Source of the DNA: Ciona intestinalis
Taxonomy: Eukaryota; Chordata; Ascidiacea; Phlebobranchia; Cionidae
Assembly (NCBI RefSeq): GCF_000224145.3
Contig: NW_004190413.2
Location: 1 to 64,000 of the forward strand
Direction of reading: 5' to 3'
Length of the DNA: 64,000 bases
Under the pieces are notes generated by a model. It was not told where the DNA came from and ran no database searches. It saw nothing but the letters and a program-made list of their open reading frames with translations. Numbering within the stretch: the stretch's first letter is position 1; the number at the start of each line of letters is the position of its first letter. Of the stretch, positions 63,101 to 64,000 are shown piece by piece. Position numbers and translations under genes: made by a program.

Positions 63101-63800
63101 CTGTAAGTAAACAATATGATGATACATTGATACTTTTATTTTTTTATTCTGTATGGGTGAGGTCCTTGAGGACCTGGGATTTAGGACAGATTCGGCCCAT
63201 TACTTCAAAACCATTGCAAGCGCTTAAACCACTGAGCCACGGTGTCGAACTACACTGATACTTGCCAACACTACATGAGGTTGTACCCCCGAATTTATAA
63301 ACACGGGGTCAAAAATGTATTTTTAAATATTTCTTTACACAACATGTCCAGTCCAATAGTTATTTCAGACCTTAGTTTTTACCCTAACCCCTCAAACCCC
63401 TTAGGCTTTAACTTTAACCCCCTCTGGATTCACAAGTGTAAAAGGTGTATCATGTCCCCTACCCCCATCACTTATTCTTTGCTTTTGTAATACACATAAC
63501 AAGCTCACAGACTTATTATAACACCTTTCATACTTGTGAATTTGGATGGTTTAAGGTTGAAGCTAGAGAGATTGGGTTGCATAAGAGAGGTTGGGTTGGG
63601 GTTAAAGTTCACACATTACAAGACCATAAAGATATCCACATTAACCCATTTACTTCCAGTTAAGTTCCACAAACTTAATCCATAATCTTTTCACCTCTTT
63701 CTCTATTTGATCAAGCTGTGACGTAATATCCTTAAGTTGTCGTGACATCATCAAACATTCTTCTTTGCGATCCTCGCTTTCTTTCAAACGATCTTGCAAA
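48067..63800 (-). CDS. NUMA1: NuMA-like nuclear mitotic apparatus protein, C-terminal part, 20 exons, partial
   Basis: NuMA links dynein to the cortical LGN/Gi complex and focuses spindle poles. Exons, 5' to 3': 63695-63800, 62996-63100, 62489-62600, 61876-61928, 59571-61593 (gap inside), 59463-59512, 58661-58996, 58272-58348, 58098 down to 58050 or 58014, 57438-57527, 56602-56736, 56337-56391, 55024-55131, 52876-53003, 52306-52390, 51783-51889, 51384-51461, 50860-50965, 48518-48561, 48067-48108; the last two are tentative. The first seven are long coiled coil, including one 674-codon exon. The tail holds [11 protein letters not shown] (compare human ARLGSPD), an exon with [18 protein letters not shown] that closely resembles the LGN-binding peptide of human Nu[23 protein letters not shown] and a basic [11 protein letters not shown], possibly a nuclear signal. 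The N-terminal head would lie beyond 64000. The coiled coil alone would be ambiguous; the tail decides the call. Confidence 0.85.
48890..50810. repeat. Nested satellite in a NuMA intron: 47-bp units within a longer repeat
   Basis: From about 49400 to 50240 a 47-bp unit (ggatcctttagacatagaca, then cctaacaacagccaactctg, then ctctgca) repeats about 18 times almost without change, and two more copies occur near 50707-50810. Flanking sequence at about 48950-49380 and 50290-50700 is a longer unit, itself repeated (caggaaatatccagaaactg, gtccagaata, gtagacaccttacaacagta). The array interrupts the intron between the exons at 50860-50965 and 48518-48561. Near identity implies recent expansion or homogenisation. 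Confidence 0.95.
50241..50290. other. Assembly gap (50 N) inside the satellite
   Basis: A run of exactly 50 N sits inside the 47-bp array, where short reads cannot be placed; the true array may be longer. Confidence 0.99.
52480..52817. repeat. ~98-bp minisatellite array, about 3.4 copies, inverted
   Basis: Units read tcatgcgaggataaataagt, tacatacgtggtaactcgta, then caggcacgaggtgtatgaaa. Lies in the NuMA intron between the exons at 52876-53003 and 52306-52390. Confidence 0.9.
53580..53700. repeat. AT-rich microsatellite
   Basis: Several interrupted runs of (TA)n with cattgtatatata motifs in a NuMA intron. No other content is seen in the surrounding 53004-55023 intron. Confidence 0.8.
55262..55672. 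repeat. ~98-bp minisatellite array, about 4 copies
   Basis: Four units of gtaacttatttatcctcgca, ggcaacgacagtcgttata-type and tgtttcatacacctcgtgcc segments, in the same sense as the array at 8265-8935. It lies in a NuMA intron. Confidence 0.9.
56874..57056 (+). mobile_element. MITE, full copy with short central deletions
   Basis: Ends tatagtacgatgggggaaga and gtcccatcttcccccaccct. The central catgttttacaaacaatta and taattgaatgttctttg segments are shortened relative to the reference copy. Confidence 0.85.
57195..57380 (+). mobile_element. hAT-like remnant, sister of 27590-27850
   Basis: Shares gctttttggcaacgagttgt and caatgtctggtaaagta with the other copy, in inverted orientation, and ends near taagtttaagaaacactgca. 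It lies in a NuMA intron. Confidence 0.45.
57827..57993. mobile_element. 151-bp hAT-type MITE with perfect 8-bp target duplication
   Basis: The element 57835-57985 begins cagtggcgcagccagg and ends ctggctgcgccactg, perfect inverted ends. It is flanked on both sides by ATTACAAC (57827-57834 and 57986-57993). The core is A/T and C/G homopolymer runs with no frame. Eight-base duplication and CAGTGGCG ends are typical of hAT elements. It sits just beside a NuMA exon. Confidence 0.9.
60187..60311. other. Assembly gap (125 N) inside the NuMA coiled-coil exon
   Basis: The coding frame is open on both sides and stays in register across 125 unknown bases, so the gap estimate is compatible with intact coding sequence of about 42 codons. 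Confidence 0.99.
62227..62424 (+). mobile_element. MITE, full copy, NuMA intron
   Basis: Ends tatagtagggtgggggcaga and gtgtcccatcttcccccatc; the centre is close to the reference copy. It is bracketed by SINE-like pieces with ggggtaatgggcc and gtgttaca. Confidence 0.9.
63165..63250 (-). repeat. tRNA-related SINE-like fragment
   Basis: The minus strand reads gtggctcagtggtttaagcg and then ttgcaatggttttgaagtaa, then tgggccgaatctg. The first part resembles a tRNA A box; no B box or cloverleaf follows. Similar pieces lie near 20030-20110 and 22700-22760. Confidence 0.5.
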
Positions 63801-64000
63801 CTGCAAGCAGTGTTTGTTTTAAGTTTAAATCAAAAGATCAAAGTTAGCAGTTGCAGACAGCTAGGTGTGAGTTAATAAGGAATCAAGGATAGTTTTATTA
63901 GAATATAACTTTGTTGAACAAATATTTTTTTACTGTTTCCTAATGTTCACTGAATAATGCAGTTTAGAAAATTCTGGCCTGCCCTGCTTCTATTAGTGCT

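Overview
This is animal genomic DNA, most likely from a solitary ascidian of the Ciona type (inference). The genes are split into many short exons (about 50-240 bp) with GT..AG introns. The DNA is AT-rich and carries many short non-autonomous transposon copies and minisatellites. The genes are chordate-type: a fibrocystin-like receptor, an MKRN2OS-like protein, a type I diacylglycerol kinase and a NuMA. There is no bacterial gene organisation, CRISPR array or virus. I rebuilt six protein-coding genes by hand, joining exons so that splice sites and codon phase agree at every junction I could test.

Layout: (1) 483-17825, minus: the first 26 exons (about 1,363 codons) of a PKHD1L1/fibrocystin-L-like protein with signal peptide, IPT/TIG domains and a PA14-like domain; it continues past the left edge. 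(2) 20232-23646, minus: a complete 4-exon MKRN2OS-like gene (240 aa). (3) 25516-27488, plus: a complete 4-exon gene for a 155-residue secreted protein with ten cysteines that I do not recognise; its two middle exons look like duplicated modules. (4) 28621-28693, plus: tRNA-Thr(UGU). (5) 29546-33304, plus: a complete 10-exon gene (530 aa) resembling LAPTM four-pass membrane proteins, with a long Pro/Thr repeat region in the first loop. (6) 35539-47875, plus: a complete 23-exon diacylglycerol kinase (840 aa). (7) 48067-63800, minus: the C-terminal part of a NuMA-like spindle protein (20 exons), entering from the right edge. Genes 6 and 7 converge with only 191 bp between stop codons.

About twenty copies or fragments of one ~195-bp inverted-repeat element (probable MITE) are spread over introns and spacers. 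There are also a hAT-like MITE with perfect 8-bp target duplication, a 440-bp TA-flanked element, a dispersed ~98-bp repeat that forms arrays, a ~66-bp repeat, SINE-like pieces and a 47-bp satellite inside a NuMA intron that runs into an assembly gap. A second gap (125 N) lies in the large NuMA coiled-coil exon.

The genes do not form one pathway or operon. The most unusual signals are the LAPTM-like protein with a mucin-like loop, the two-module cysteine-rich secreted protein, and a strong local cluster of the palindrome TGACGTCA in and around the introns of genes 5 and 6 (20 exact copies in about 11 kb against 3 seen elsewhere).
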